Source: Paenarthrobacter aurescens TC1 (GTDB lineage Bacteria; Actinomycetota; Actinomycetes; Actinomycetales; Micrococcaceae). From it: a DNA stretch of 64,000 bases. Shown one piece after another: positions 1 to 8,958 of this stretch. Position 1 is the first letter of the stretch. The number at the start of each line of letters is the position of its first letter. The notes under the pieces are model-generated. The model made no database searches and was not told the origin of the DNA. It saw only the letters and a program-made list of their open reading frames with translations. The position numbers were made by a program, and so were the translations under genes. Location of the stretch: positions 2,728,001 to 2,792,000 of the forward strand of contig CP000474.1 in the NCBI GenBank assembly GCA_000014925.1, read 5' to 3'.

Positions 1-598
1 GGTCGATGATCTCCGGTTCCGTGGCCGCACCAATGAGTTCGGTGATGCCCTCGGCGCGCGTGGCGCTGAGCAGCACCTGCTCAGTGGCTCCAACTGACGG
101 ATACGGCAGCGAAATCTTGGCTCCGTGCAGACCGTTGGGGGCGGAGATATGAATACCGCCCGGACGCTTTTCCACCACGGCACCAAATTGGCGCAGGACG
201 TTCAGGTGGTAGTCGATGGGCCTGTCGCCGATCTTGCAACCACCAAGGTCGGGGATGAAGGCCTCGCCGATCGCATGGATCAGGGGTCCGCACAGCAGGA
301 TGGGAATCCGCGAATCGCCCGCGTGCGCATCAATTGCTGTACTGGAGGCCGTCTTGGCATCCTTGGGATCCAAGGTGAGGTCTCCCGTCACCGGATCCTT
401 TACGACGGTTACGCCATGCAGCTGCAGCAGGCTGGTGACAACCTCGACATCCTTGATTTCCGGCACGTTCCTCAGCACCGATGGTTCGCTGCCCAGCAAC
501 GCCGCCACCATGGCCTTTGGCACCAGGTTCTTGGCACCGCGAACGGTCACTCGTCCTGTTAATGGGACGCCACCGCGGATTGTCAGAACACTACTCAT
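1..598 (-). CDS. murA: UDP-N-acetylglucosamine 1-carboxyvinyltransferase MurA (3' end outside window)
   Basis: First committed step of peptidoglycan synthesis in the cytoplasm: transfer of enolpyruvate from PEP to UDP-GlcNAc. The reading frame begins with ATG at 598 (MSSVLTIRGGVPLTGRV) and stays open to base 1, giving about 199 residues of a roughly 420-residue EPSP-synthase-fold protein. The early RGAKN motif and the GGCKIGDRP segment are visible; the latter carries the conserved active-site cysteine (Cys115 in E. coli numbering) that fosfomycin targets, so a fosfomycin-insensitive Cys-to-Asp form is not indicated. Transcribed away from leuD with only a terminator between them. Family assignment is very secure; the C-terminal half cannot be judged. 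Confidence 0.95.
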   Translation of the reverse strand, partial: MSSVLTIRGGVPLTGRVTVRGAKNLVPKAMVAALLGSEPSVLRNVPEIKDVEVVTSLLQLHGVTVVKDPVTGDLTLDPKDAKTASSTAIDAHAGDSRIPILLCGPLIHAIGEAFIPDLGGCKIGDRPIDYHLNVLRQFGAVVEKRPGGIHISAPNGLHGAKISLPYPSVGATEQVLLSATRAEGITELIGAATEPEIID

Positions 599-730
599 CT
601 ATACCGGTTTCCTCACGACTACTCGCCCCCCAAACTTACAAAGGCTCCAGCTAAGCATAGAAGCTCGCTTTACCGAACCGAAATGGAACCGCCCGACACC
701 CCGCCTTTCACGCTCCAGGCGCACGCCAAT

Positions 731-774
731 GAAAAAGGACCGGCGGGGCCCCTTTGAGGGGGCCCTGCCGGTCC
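731..774 (-). terminator. Rho-independent terminator of leuCD
   Basis: A 16-bp GC-rich stem (737-752 with 759-774, one G-T pair) is followed on the minus strand by five T residues (732-736). It lies 34 bases beyond the leuD stop and before murA. Confidence 0.9.
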
Positions 775-807
775 GAAAACCGCAGCGTTGCGACCTGGCG
801 TCGGAGG

Positions 808-1416
808 CTACTGGGCTTGAACCTTCGCGGGAAGCGTCTTCGGCTTGAAGGACGGGCGTGTGGCCTCGTAGGCCGTGATGTCTGCCTCATGCTGGAGGGT
901 CAGGCCAATGTCATCGAGACCTTCCAGGAGGCGCCAGCGGGTGTAGTCGTCGATCTCGAACGGCGCCACCACATTGCCGCACTCAACCGTTTTGGAAACC
1001 AGGTCTACCTTGATTTCAGTCCCGGGGTGGTTCTCCAGGACCTTCCAGATGAGTTCAATGTCATCCTGTGCCACTTGGGCCGCAAGCAGCCCCTGCTTTC
1101 CTGAGTTGCCACGGAAAATGTCGGCGAACCTGGAGGACAGAACGGCTTTGAACCCATAGTCCTTCAACGCCCAGACAGCGTGCTCACGGGATGATCCCGT
1201 ACCGAAATCAGGTCCGGCCACCAGCACGGAGCCGGCATTGAACGGGGCCTGGTTCAAGATGAAGGACTCGTCCTTCCGCCAAGCGGCAAACAAGGCATCC
1301 TCGAAGCCGGTGCGCGTAATGCGCTTGAGGTACACAGCGGGGATGATCTGGTCGGTGTCCACGTTGCTCTGGCGCAGCGGGACGCCGATGCCGGTGTGGG
1401 TAGTGAATGCTTCCAT
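808..1416 (-). CDS. leuD: 3-isopropylmalate dehydratase small subunit LeuD
   Basis: Small (swivelling-domain) subunit of isopropylmalate isomerase, which converts 2-isopropylmalate to 3-isopropylmalate in leucine synthesis. The protein has 202 residues, the normal length. The GTGSSREHA substrate-binding loop is at residues 72-80 and the N-terminal NVDTDQIIP motif at about 18-26. The ATG at 1416 is preceded by a strong AGGAGG Shine-Dalgarno sequence that sits in the 9-base gap after the leuC stop, so the two subunits are translationally adjacent. A terminator follows directly. Confidence 0.97.
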   Translation of the reverse strand: MEAFTTHTGIGVPLRQSNVDTDQIIPAVYLKRITRTGFEDALFAAWRKDESFILNQAPFNAGSVLVAGPDFGTGSSREHAVWALKDYGFKAVLSSRFADIFRGNSGKQGLLAAQVAQDDIELIWKVLENHPGTEIKVDLVSKTVECGNVVAPFEIDDYTRWRLLEGLDDIGLTLQHEADITAYEATRPSFKPKTLPAKVQAQ

Positions 1417-1425
1417 GGGATCCTC

Positions 1426-2877
1426 CTAGACTGCGATTCCGGTCAGTGCGCCTGCCGCAGCGGGCTCAAGGTCCGATGGCGAGCTCAGCGTGCCTCGGAC
1501 AGCTGTGGCCGCAGCCACGACGGGCGAGACCAAGTGCGTGCGGCCACCCTTGCCCTGACGCCCCTCAAAGTTGCGGTTGGACGTGGAGGCGCAACGCTCC
1601 CCCGGCTCCAACTGGTCCGGGTTCATGCCCAAGCACATGGAGCAGCCGGCAAAACGCCATTCTGCGCCAAACTCCTTGAAGACCTTGTCCAAGCCTTCAG
1701 CCTCTGCTTCCAAGCGGACTCGGGCTGAGCCTGGAACCACCAGCATCCGCACGTTGGGATCCTTGGCACGGCCGCGGATGATGTCGGCGGCAACGCGCAG
1801 GTCCTCGATGCGTGAATTGGTGCAGGATCCCAGGAACACGGTATCCACGCGGATGTCCTTCATGGGGGTGCCGGCTTCCAAGCCCATGTACTGCAGGGCG
1901 CGCTCGGCAGCTGCCTTGGCATTCTCGTCACCGAAGTCCTCAGGAGACGGCACCTTTGCGGACAGGGACACGCCCTGACCAGGGTTGGTACCCCAGGTCA
2001 CGAACGGCTCCAACGTGTCGGCGTCCAGGTCAACTTCGACGTCGAAGGTTGCATCGGCGTCCGTGGTGAGCGTGTTCCAGTACTCGACGGCGGCATCCCA
2101 GTCGGCGCCTTCCGGTGCGTGTGGGCGGCCCTGCATGTAGTCGTAAGTAGTCTGGTCCGGAGCCACCATACCGGCGCGTGCGCCGGCTTCGATGGACATG
2201 TTGCAGATGGTCATGCGGGCGTCCATGGACAGCGCACGAATTGCGGAGCCACGGTATTCCAGGACGTATCCCTGACCGCCACCGGTGCCGATCTTGGCGA
2301 TGACGGCCAAGATGATGTCCTTCGCGGTGACGCCGGGACGCAGGGTGCCTTCAACATTGATGGCCATGGTCTTGAACGGCTTCAAGGACAGCGTCTGGGT
2401 AGCCATGACATGTTCTACCTCGGACGTGCCGATGCCCATGGCCAGGGCACCGAAGGCGCCGTGGGTTGAGGTGTGCGAGTCGCCGCAGACCACAGTCATG
2501 CCCGGCTGGGTCAGGCCCAGCTGCGGCCCTACCACGTGCACGATCCCCTGCTCCTTGTCGCCGAGGGAGTGCAGGCGGACACCGAACTCCTTGCAGTTGG
2601 CGCGCAGGGTTTCGATCTGGGTGCGGCTGGTCAGGTCCGCGATTGGCTTGTCGATGTCCAGCGTGGGAGTGTTGTGGTCCTCCGTGGCAATGGTGAGGTC
2701 GACGCGACGCAGCGGCCGACCAGCCAGGCGCAGGCCCTCAAAGGCCTGCGGGGACGTCACTTCGTGGATGAGGTGCAGGTCGATGAAAAGAAGGTCTGGC
2801 TGGGCATTGGCTCCTTCGCCTTCACCCTTGCGCACCACGTGCGCGTCCCAGACTTTCTCGGCCAGTGTCTTTCCCAC
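1426..2877 (-). CDS. leuC: 3-isopropylmalate dehydratase large subunit LeuC
   Basis: Catalytic, [4Fe-4S]-binding subunit of isopropylmalate isomerase (aconitase superfamily). It has 483 residues. The three cluster cysteines are visible at about C352 (FLGSCTNSR) and C412/C415 (CSMCLG), and the TEDHNTP motif lies at about 65-71. Translation starts at GTG 2877, seven bases after a GGGAG ribosome site. First gene of the leuCD operon. The roughly 145-bp upstream region is shared with a divergent IclR-type regulator and contains a palindrome (3014-3028), so regulation by that protein is likely by inference. Confidence 0.97.
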   Translation of the reverse strand: MGKTLAEKVWDAHVVRKGEGEGANAQPDLLFIDLHLIHEVTSPQAFEGLRLAGRPLRRVDLTIATEDHNTPTLDIDKPIADLTSRTQIETLRANCKEFGVRLHSLGDKEQGIVHVVGPQLGLTQPGMTVVCGDSHTSTHGAFGALAMGIGTSEVEHVMATQTLSLKPFKTMAINVEGTLRPGVTAKDIILAVIAKIGTGGGQGYVLEYRGSAIRALSMDARMTICNMSIEAGARAGMVAPDQTTYDYMQGRPHAPEGADWDAAVEYWNTLTTDADATFDVEVDLDADTLEPFVTWGTNPGQGVSLSAKVPSPEDFGDENAKAAAERALQYMGLEAGTPMKDIRVDTVFLGSCTNSRIEDLRVAADIIRGRAKDPNVRMLVVPGSARVRLEAEAEGLDKVFKEFGAEWRFAGCSMCLGMNPDQLEPGERCASTSNRNFEGRQGKGGRTHLVSPVVAAATAVRGTLSSPSDLEPAAAGALTGIAV

Positions 2878-3013
2878 GGCCTTGCTCCCTTCACTGCGGT
2901 TGGATGATCACATCCATTGAACTGTTCGTGATCCACTGATCTCTTCATCTACTGAAGCAGCTTCAACTACTGAAGCAGCCCTGCGGCAAAATAGGCCAGC
3001 GAAACAACTTGCA

Positions 3014-3028
3014 TCTCAGATATTGAGA
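3014..3028. promoter_or_regulatory. Palindromic operator candidate between leuC and the IclR-type regulator
   Basis: TCTCA-GATAT-TGAGA is an inverted repeat (arms 3014-3018 and 3024-3028) located 16 bp before the regulator start and about 137 bp before leuC. LtbR/NdgR-type IclR regulators in actinobacteria are known to be divergent from leuCD and to bind its upstream region. That this is the binding site is inferred from position and symmetry. Confidence 0.6.
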
Positions 3029-3043
3029 CGGCAATATCATTAC

Positions 3044-3763
3044 ATGGACAATTCTAGTGGAGTCGGTGTCATTGATAAAGCGGCCCAGGTACTCGATGCC
3101 CTTGAGGCCGGGCCCACGACTCTCGCCCAACTTGTGGCGGCCACGGGCCTTGCCCGGCCCACGGTTCACCGGCTCGCGCTGGCCCTGGTTCACCACCGTC
3201 TGGTGAGCCGCGATATCCAAGGACGTTTCGTCCTGGGCAGCCGGCTGGTGGAACTCGCATCCGCTGCCGGTGAAGACCGGCTCATCGCCTCAGCCGGTCC
3301 CGTGCTCATTCAACTCCGCGACGCCACGGGCGAAAGCGCGCAGATCTTCCGCCGCCAAGGCGACTGGCGTGTCTGCGTGGCCTCAGCGGAACGCCCCATC
3401 GGTTTGCGGGACACCATTCCGGTAGGCACCCAACTCTCCATGAAGGCCGGCTCTGCCGCCCAGGTCTTACTGGCGTGGGAGGACCACGACCGCCTTCTCG
3501 AAGGGCTTCAAAACGCCCGCTTTACGCCCACCGTACTGGCAGGGGTACGACGCCGGGGCTGGGGTCAGAGCCTCGGCGAACGCGAGCCCGGGGTCGCCTC
3601 GGTTTCAGCCCCCGTTCGCGGACCGTCGGGCAGGGTCATCGCGGCGGTGTCTATTTCGGGTCCGATTGAACGCCTCACCCGCCAGCCGGGCCGCCTTCAC
3701 GCCGAAGTGGTTTGCAACGCCGCCCGGGTTTTGACCGAAGCCCTGCGCAAGAACAACGACTGA
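3044..3763 (+). CDS. IclR-family transcriptional regulator of leucine biosynthesis (LtbR/NdgR-like)
   Basis: The protein has 239 residues from ATG 3044 (MDNSSGVGVIDKAAQVL). An upstream in-frame start at 3023 would read through the palindrome and is less likely. An N-terminal winged helix-turn-helix (about residues 10-70, including TLAQLVAATGLARPTVHRL) is followed by the IclR effector-binding domain. Its position divergent from leuCD is the hallmark of the actinobacterial leucine/tryptophan regulator (LtbR in Corynebacterium, NdgR/AreB in Streptomyces), which acts on leuCD and often on ilvBN. The name is inferred from family and synteny; the ligand is not visible in the sequence. Confidence 0.88.
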   Translation: MDNSSGVGVIDKAAQVLDALEAGPTTLAQLVAATGLARPTVHRLALALVHHRLVSRDIQGRFVLGSRLVELASAAGEDRLIASAGPVLIQLRDATGESAQIFRRQGDWRVCVASAERPIGLRDTIPVGTQLSMKAGSAAQVLLAWEDHDRLLEGLQNARFTPTVLAGVRRRGWGQSLGEREPGVASVSAPVRGPSGRVIAAVSISGPIERLTRQPGRLHAEVVCNAARVLTEALRKNND

Positions 3764-3764
3764 C

Positions 3765-4301
3765 ATGAACAGCTACGCCGTGTTCCTCCGCGGCATCAAT
3801 GTGGGCGGCATCAACATCAAGATGGCCGATCTCTCGTCAGCCCTGAAGGACTACCCGTTCACCAAGGTCAAAACCCTCCTGGCCAGCGGAAACGTGGTCC
3901 TTCAGAGTGAACTCAGCGCCAAGGACGTCAAAGCGCAGTTCGAGAAGTGCTTGCGGGAAACCTTTGACTACGACGCCTGGGTGGTAGTCCTTACCGCCGC
4001 ACGGGTAAGCGAACTTGTGGACGCGTGCCCGTACCCGGCCGACGACAAATCCACGCACAGCTACATCACCCTCGCCTCCGACACAGCAATGCTCGACGAA
4101 CTCTTTGAGGCAGGCGAAAACCTGGGCGGCGTAGAACAAGTGCGGCTGGGCCCGGAGGCCTCCGCTTGGCTGGCCCCCGCCGGCGGTACACTGGACAGCC
4201 CTTTCAGCAAGCTCTCCGCCAAGGCACGCTACAAGGCCGGTACCACTACCAGGAACTTGCGCACCCTTATCAAAGTCAGGGATGCGGCCGAGGCCCTCTA
4301 G
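3765..4301 (+). CDS. DUF1697 family protein
   Basis: A 178-residue cytoplasmic protein beginning one base after the regulator stop, so probably co-transcribed with it. The N-terminal signature (YAVFLRGINVGG, then LLASGNVVLQS) and the C-terminal FSKLSAKARYKAGTTTRNLRT segment are typical of DUF1697, whose biochemical role is unknown. There is no signal peptide or membrane segment. Its 3' end overlaps the stop of the convergent GTPase gene by four bases, leaving no room for a terminator between them. Confidence 0.9.
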   Translation: MNSYAVFLRGINVGGINIKMADLSSALKDYPFTKVKTLLASGNVVLQSELSAKDVKAQFEKCLRETFDYDAWVVVLTAARVSELVDACPYPADDKSTHSYITLASDTAMLDELFEAGENLGGVEQVRLGPEASAWLAPAGGTLDSPFSKLSAKARYKAGTTTRNLRTLIKVRDAAEAL

Positions 4302-5917
4302 CCGGAACGCGCGGCCTTCAGCGCCGCGTTGAAAGCCTTCAACCGCGTAATTTCCACTTCAACCGGCTCCACGATCCGCTGCTCGGCAACCGCTGCCACA
4401 GCGGCCTTCAAACGCTTTGCAGCCCCCGAAGCCCTGACGCGGGCAGCCCAGCCCCCAAGCATCCGCCCGGAAATCGCCAGGACAATACCCAACACCACTC
4501 CGCCCACGACCATCAAGGTAGGCCACGGCCATCCCTCCGTGCGGGGTACTTCGGGTACAGGCATCTGGAAGTAGCCGAGGACGGCCAACACGCCGAGCCA
4601 TCCAAGGCCGCCAACGGCCAGCAGAAGCGCCAGCCATTGAAGTGTATTAAAGAGCACCCACCACAGCGGACGCTTCGTGGCCTTCAGATCAGTTCCGGCA
4701 ATAGCCTGATCCAACGCATCAGGCAGCTGTTCCCGGCCGTCCCTGGCCACACCACGGATGGCCGCACGCCACGGACCAGGAGCGCCGGTGGATGCGTCGT
4801 CCGCGAAGTCCCTGACGGCGGCATCCGTCCGTGCTCGCTCCGGCGCGCCCGCTGGAGGCAACGATGTCCGGCTCAACTCAGGCCGGGTGTCATCCCTGCC
4901 CAGATTTAACCTCCGCAATGGATCAGGTCGGAAACGCAACAGCCATCGGGTGACGGGCCACCCCGTCCTCTTGGCCGACTCCCTCTTGAAAGATCGCTGA
5001 ACAGCATCCACCACCACCGGTACATTTGCCGCCGTCGAAAGTTCTGACGCCAAGCGGGCCTTCGCGTTTCCCTTGATGCCCCGGGCTTCACCCTCGCCGG
5101 ACGCCCGAGCGAGTTCCGTGGCGGCCCTCGTGACGTCCGCCGCCAGGCGCTGTGTTGTGGCCTCCCGTTGGACCACGACGTTCCGGATGGCACCGCGGAG
5201 GGTTTGGACGCCGTCGCCAGTCAGCGCTGAGGCGCTGAGGACCCGAACCTGGCCCAGTCCGTCCCGTGCCAGGATCCCTTCCAATGACTGCATGACTGCC
5301 GAAGCGTCCGCAGAACTGAGCTTGTCCACCTGGTTCAGGACAACCAGCGTGACGGCACCGTGGGAGGCCATGGGTCGAAGGAAATCATTATGCACAGCGG
5401 CGTCGGCGTACTTTTGCGGGTCCAGAACCCACACCAAGACATCCACCATGCCCACCATGCGCTGAACAATCTCCCGGTTTTCAACCCGAGTGGAATCGAA
5501 GTCCGGGAGGTCCAGCAGCACCAGGCCGGTGTGCTCATCTGCGAGGCCAGGGACCGGCGGCAGCGTATGCCGCTCTTTGACATCCAACCAGTCCAGCAAC
5601 GGTCCGCTGCCATCTTCTCCCCAGATGCCCGCCAAAGGCGCCGAGGTTGTGGGGCGTCGCGCAGCTGCAGTCGCCAGTTCGCTGCCGGATACTGCATTGA
5701 ACAAGGACGACTTGCCGCTGCCAGTAGCTCCGAAAAAGCCCACCACGGTGTGTTCTGCAGACAATGACCGCCGGGACGCTGCACGTTCCAGGACGTCATA
5801 GACAGATTGCAGCTCCTGCTCCGGAAGCACGCCTTCGGCGAGTTCCCGGGCCGTGTTGAGCGATTCAAGCCGGCGCTGCAACTGGGAAGACTCGCGGACC
5901 TGACTGTGGCGGCTCAT
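4298..5917 (-). CDS. Membrane-anchored dynamin-like GTPase, second gene of pair
   Basis: A 539-residue protein with a large N-terminal GTPase domain: P-loop GATGSGKS at 63-70, switch II DLPDFDS at 136-142 and an NKxD-like NQVD at 195-198. A central helical region follows, then two hydrophobic segments in the C-terminal third (the first around WWVLFNTLQWLALLLAVGG, the second around LMVVGGVVLGIVLAISG) and a basic helical tail. The architecture is that of actinobacterial dynamin-like GTPases that work at the membrane. Its ATG overlaps the stop of the upstream partner (ATGA), so the two are co-translated. Possible relation to Streptomyces DynA/DynB, which act in septation, is inference from paired organisation and topology. 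Exact function unknown. Confidence 0.82.
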   Translation of the reverse strand: MSRHSQVRESSQLQRRLESLNTARELAEGVLPEQELQSVYDVLERAASRRSLSAEHTVVGFFGATGSGKSSLFNAVSGSELATAAARRPTTSAPLAGIWGEDGSGPLLDWLDVKERHTLPPVPGLADEHTGLVLLDLPDFDSTRVENREIVQRMVGMVDVLVWVLDPQKYADAAVHNDFLRPMASHGAVTLVVLNQVDKLSSADASAVMQSLEGILARDGLGQVRVLSASALTGDGVQTLRGAIRNVVVQREATTQRLAADVTRAATELARASGEGEARGIKGNAKARLASELSTAANVPVVVDAVQRSFKRESAKRTGWPVTRWLLRFRPDPLRRLNLGRDDTRPELSRTSLPPAGAPERARTDAAVRDFADDASTGAPGPWRAAIRGVARDGREQLPDALDQAIAGTDLKATKRPLWWVLFNTLQWLALLLAVGGLGWLGVLAVLGYFQMPVPEVPRTEGWPWPTLMVVGGVVLGIVLAISGRMLGGWAARVRASGAAKRLKAAVAAVAEQRIVEPVEVEITRLKAFNAALKAARSG

Positions 5918-7695
5918 GCGGCCCCTGCCAGGCGGCGCAAGGCTTTGGCATGCCGGGTGAGGTTGTTTCCGGAGCCGGGATTGGCCTCCTCAAGCCGGCT
6001 AAGGAACCGTTGCCTCTCATCGTCCAGGAGCCGTTGGCACTGAGTGTGCAAGTCATCCCTGGCCTGCTGGGCCAAGCGACGTACGGCGTCCTCACCGAAC
6101 ACCGCTTCCAGCAGTTTCTGGCCAACAACGGCCGTTCCGCCTGCGATGCCGATCTCCAAACCGCTCAGACCGGCAGTCATGGAGAACACCACCACCATGA
6201 GCGCAGCGCCGAGTCCGTTGACGCCGAAGGACAACCACCGGGCCTGGGTTCGTTTTCCCTGGCCCTGGGTCCGGATCATCTCCATCAGCCCTTCCTGCCA
6301 GGATCGGATGGCTGCTGCGGCCTTTGCGTCGAAGCCCTCGCTGGTGCCCGAAAGATCGTCGGAACCAAGGAGCTCCCGGCCAGCAGCATCCGCACGCCAT
6401 CGCCTGTCCACGTTTTCGGCAGCGTTCGCGGCTTCGTCCAAGATCACCGCCTGCAACCCGGTCTCAATCGCGGTTTCAACCTTCACCGCAGGGGCGGGTT
6501 CGCCACGGAAGAACGCCCCTACGCGGTCCCGCATCCGTCCGATGTTCTGTTCGAGTGCCCGGAAGAACTCCCCCGTGCCTACAAAGTCCTGCCACCGCGC
6601 CAACACTTCGCCGCGGAGCAACGCTCCGTCCTTAGTGGCCTCCAAAATGCGCGAAAGGGCTTGCCCATACTCAGCAACGCATGCTGCCTGGAGGTCGTGG
6701 GCTGCGGCATCCTGGGCAGCAGCAGCACCGGCGATTCCCTCCAACCGGACGCTGACAGCTTTGACAGCGCCATTGAGTGTGCGCCTGGCAACGTCTGCAC
6801 GCCCGGCTGCATTGGCCGCCAAGGCACCCAGCCACTGGCGCAGGGGAATGACGGATTCCTCCGGCAGCATCCCCAGCCCATCCAAAGCACTCTCCGGAAT
6901 GACGAAGAGTTTCGCGTCAGCCAGCCCCTGCCGATCAAGCATTGCTTGGAGGTCAGTCCTGACTTCGTCTTCCGCAGCAGCGGGCACGCGGTCCAGGACC
7001 ACGGCTACGGTGATATCCCGCGAAGCTGCGTCCAGGAGCAGTCGCCAGGGAACGGCGTCGGCATAGCGGTTTGCCGTAGTGACAAACACCCAGAGGTCAG
7101 CGGCAGCAAGCAGCTGTCCGGCAAGCCTGCGGTTGTCGTCGGAGATGGAGTCGACGTCGGGCGCATCCAGGAGGGCTATGCCCTGCGGAACGCGATCATG
7201 CCCCACCAGCACCAACGATGTGATGGCTTGTGCATCGGGAACGGCACCTGCCTGATGCGCGGGCATGGGATTCGCGGACACGGTTCCCCGGATACGGTCC
7301 AGGTTCGGAAGTATCCGGTGGCCTTCAAACCACCCTGCGTCCAGAGGATGATGCAGAAGGATGGGCTGGCGAGTGGTGGGCCTGATAGCACCGGCACGAG
7401 TCACCGGATACCCAATCAGCGCATTAACCAGCGTGGACTTCCCGGCGCCCGTTGAACCGCCGACGACGGCCAGCAGCGGAGCGTCGAGGCTGCGGTAGCG
7501 GGGAATAACGTAGTCGTCCAGCTGGGCCAGTGACTCTCGGATCCACTGACGTGCTTCCCGGACCTCCGGCACGGCGAGCGGAAGGGTTGTGGCCGCAAGT
7601 TCAGCGCGGGCATCTTCCAGGGTCTCGACGGCGGCTGCCGCGCCTGGTGCAGCTTGGGTAGCCCCGGGTGTTGCCTCATCATCATTTGCGGTCAC
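5914..7695 (-). CDS. Membrane-anchored dynamin-like GTPase, first gene of pair
   Basis: A 593-residue protein starting at GTG 7695. The P-loop GGSTGAGKS lies at 79-87 and a switch II-type DAPDVDS at 177-183. The position of the G4 motif holds VLDRVP, so the canonical NKxD guanine-specificity motif is degenerate. A long helical middle region follows, and a hydrophobic hairpin near the C terminus (around NGLGAALMVVVFSMTAGLSG) suggests membrane insertion. The N-terminal 25 residues are Ala/Pro-rich. It forms an ATGA-coupled operon with the 539-residue GTPase. Often annotated only as an ATP/GTP-binding or ABC-like protein. A heterotypic membrane-remodelling pair is the most sensible reading but is not proven. 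Confidence 0.8.
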   Translation of the reverse strand: MTANDDEATPGATQAAPGAAAAVETLEDARAELAATTLPLAVPEVREARQWIRESLAQLDDYVIPRYRSLDAPLLAVVGGSTGAGKSTLVNALIGYPVTRAGAIRPTTRQPILLHHPLDAGWFEGHRILPNLDRIRGTVSANPMPAHQAGAVPDAQAITSLVLVGHDRVPQGIALLDAPDVDSISDDNRRLAGQLLAAADLWVFVTTANRYADAVPWRLLLDAASRDITVAVVLDRVPAAAEDEVRTDLQAMLDRQGLADAKLFVIPESALDGLGMLPEESVIPLRQWLGALAANAAGRADVARRTLNGAVKAVSVRLEGIAGAAAAQDAAAHDLQAACVAEYGQALSRILEATKDGALLRGEVLARWQDFVGTGEFFRALEQNIGRMRDRVGAFFRGEPAPAVKVETAIETGLQAVILDEAANAAENVDRRWRADAAGRELLGSDDLSGTSEGFDAKAAAAIRSWQEGLMEMIRTQGQGKRTQARWLSFGVNGLGAALMVVVFSMTAGLSGLEIGIAGGTAVVGQKLLEAVFGEDAVRRLAQQARDDLHTQCQRLLDDERQRFLSRLEEANPGSGNNLTRHAKALRRLAGAA

Positions 7696-7760
7696 AGCAT
7701 CATCATGCCAGCCCGATCCGTCGCAGGAGCGGCGGCGCAGGCCCTGAGGGCAAAACCGTG

Positions 7761-7800
7761 GAAAAAAGAAATCCCCCGGAACCTGAGTTCCGGGGGATTT
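7761..7800 (-). terminator. Terminator after tRNA-Glu
   Basis: A perfect 14-bp stem (7769-7782 with 7787-7800, loop CTGA) is followed on the minus strand by a TTCTTTTTTC tract. It lies six bases beyond the tRNA-Glu 3' end. Confidence 0.9.
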
Positions 7801-7805
7801 GTTTG

Positions 7806-7878
7806 TGACCCCAGCGGGATTCGAACCCGCGTTACCGCCGTGAGAGGGCGGCGTACTAGGCCGCTATACGATGGGGCC
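7806..7878 (-). tRNA. tRNA-Glu (anticodon CTC)
   Basis: A 73-base cloverleaf. The 7-bp acceptor stem pairs GGCCCCA with TGGGGTC (one G-T). The anticodon arm is CCGCC-CTCTCAC-GGCGG with anticodon CTC, and the T arm contains GGTTCGAATCC. CCA is not encoded. A terminator follows immediately, and tRNA-Gln lies about 128 bp upstream in the same orientation. Confidence 0.95.
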
Positions 7879-8005
7879 TTGCACTTTTTGTCACCGTTTC
7901 CGGCGATCAAGCTGAATGAGTATTTCATACTTTCAGCTTCACTCCAAATCGCTTCAGCGGCTTGGAGGTTCCGAATTTCCAGCGAATTCACGCGGATTTT
8001 CAGAG

Positions 8006-8077
8006 CTGGGATACCAGGACTCGAACCTAGAATGACGGTACCAGAAACCGTAGTGTTGCCAATTACACCATATCCCA
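8006..8077 (-). tRNA. tRNA-Gln (anticodon CTG)
   Basis: A 72-base cloverleaf. The acceptor stem is TGGGATA/TATCCCA with discriminator G. The anticodon arm is ACGGT-TTCTGGT-ACCGT with anticodon CTG, and the T loop is GGTTCGAGTCC. Encoded on the same strand as tRNA-Glu and the nearby gltX. In organisms without GlnRS this tRNA is first charged with Glu by a non-discriminating GluRS. Confidence 0.95.
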
Positions 8078-8215
8078 AAGTGACTTTTGGACCGGAGTTC
8101 CTCGCGTTGGTTTCCCTCAGCTTTTCCCTCCGTGCCCCTCAGCACGAGTAATGACTCTACCGGAGTCTCGTCACCTGCACAAATCGGAAAGCCGTTACCT
8201 GCATCACATGATCCG

Positions 8216-8944
8216 TTAGGCCGGAGTGGGAGCGGTGACCAGCAACCGGGACAGGGAGTCCACTTGGCGTCCGGTGAATGTTTCCACCACTTCCCCCGTC
8301 CTGTTGAGCCACACGCCGATGAGGCCGGCCGCGGTTGCACCGTCAGCATCAAGCAACCTGTTGTCGCCCACGTAAAGGGTTTCGCCCGGCCCGGTGCCCA
8401 ACAGCCGCACGCCTTCGAGGTAGATCGCCGGATCCGGCTTTGGCACACCTACCGTGTCCGTACCCACCAGAACCTTGATCCTGGAGAGACCTGCACCGTC
8501 CAGCTTGGCCCGCTGGTAATCATGCACATTGTTGCTGACGGCACCGTAGGGAATGCCTGCGGCATCGAGCGCGTCCAGCACGCCCTCCACATCGTCGAAG
8601 GCCCGCACGTACGCCGTCTGGCGCTGGTGATACTCCGTTACCCAGGCCTGCGATTCCTCACCTTCTTCAAGCTCCACACCAAAGTGACCCAAAGCAGCCC
8701 TGCCGCGCAGCAGCCGCTGCTCGTTGAACGTCAGCTCGCCGGCCAGGTAGCGGTCGTAGAAGTGAGTAGTTTCGTGGGTAAAGATGCGCCCGAACTTCAC
8801 CCACCCGGCCTGGTCCAGGCCGGGCAGGAGATGTTCACTGACGTCCCGAAGCGCCGTTGTCATGGCGTACTCAAGGTCCACCAAGGTGTCGTCAATGTCG
8901 AAGAGGACACCGCGGATGGTGCCGAAAGTGCTTGAGATAGCCAT
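8216..8944 (-). CDS. HAD-superfamily hydrolase
   Basis: A 242-residue cytoplasmic protein. HAD motif I FDIDDTLVD (nucleophile D16, D18) is at the N terminus, motif II around AVSNN, and motif III/IV around VPKPDPAIY and YVGDNRLLDADGATAAG. A helical cap lies between motifs I and II (subfamily IA). Likely a small-molecule phosphatase; the substrate cannot be read from sequence. It begins 14 bases after the gltX stop and shares its orientation, so it may be the downstream gene of the gltX operon. Confidence 0.9.
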   Translation of the reverse strand: MAISSTFGTIRGVLFDIDDTLVDLEYAMTTALRDVSEHLLPGLDQAGWVKFGRIFTHETTHFYDRYLAGELTFNEQRLLRGRAALGHFGVELEEGEESQAWVTEYHQRQTAYVRAFDDVEGVLDALDAAGIPYGAVSNNVHDYQRAKLDGAGLSRIKVLVGTDTVGVPKPDPAIYLEGVRLLGTGPGETLYVGDNRLLDADGATAAGLIGVWLNRTGEVVETFTGRQVDSLSRLLVTAPTPA

Positions 8945-8958
8945 GACTGTTTCCGTTG

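Noticed and set aside
2757..2948. Leucine leader peptide upstream of leuC
   Set aside because: The short frames there are not Leu-rich and no terminator/antiterminator pair precedes leuC.
2949..2979. Direct repeat CTACTGAAGCAGC (two copies, 18-bp period) upstream of leuC
   Set aside because: Short, with a partner-free position; too little to separate from chance, so not listed as an operator.
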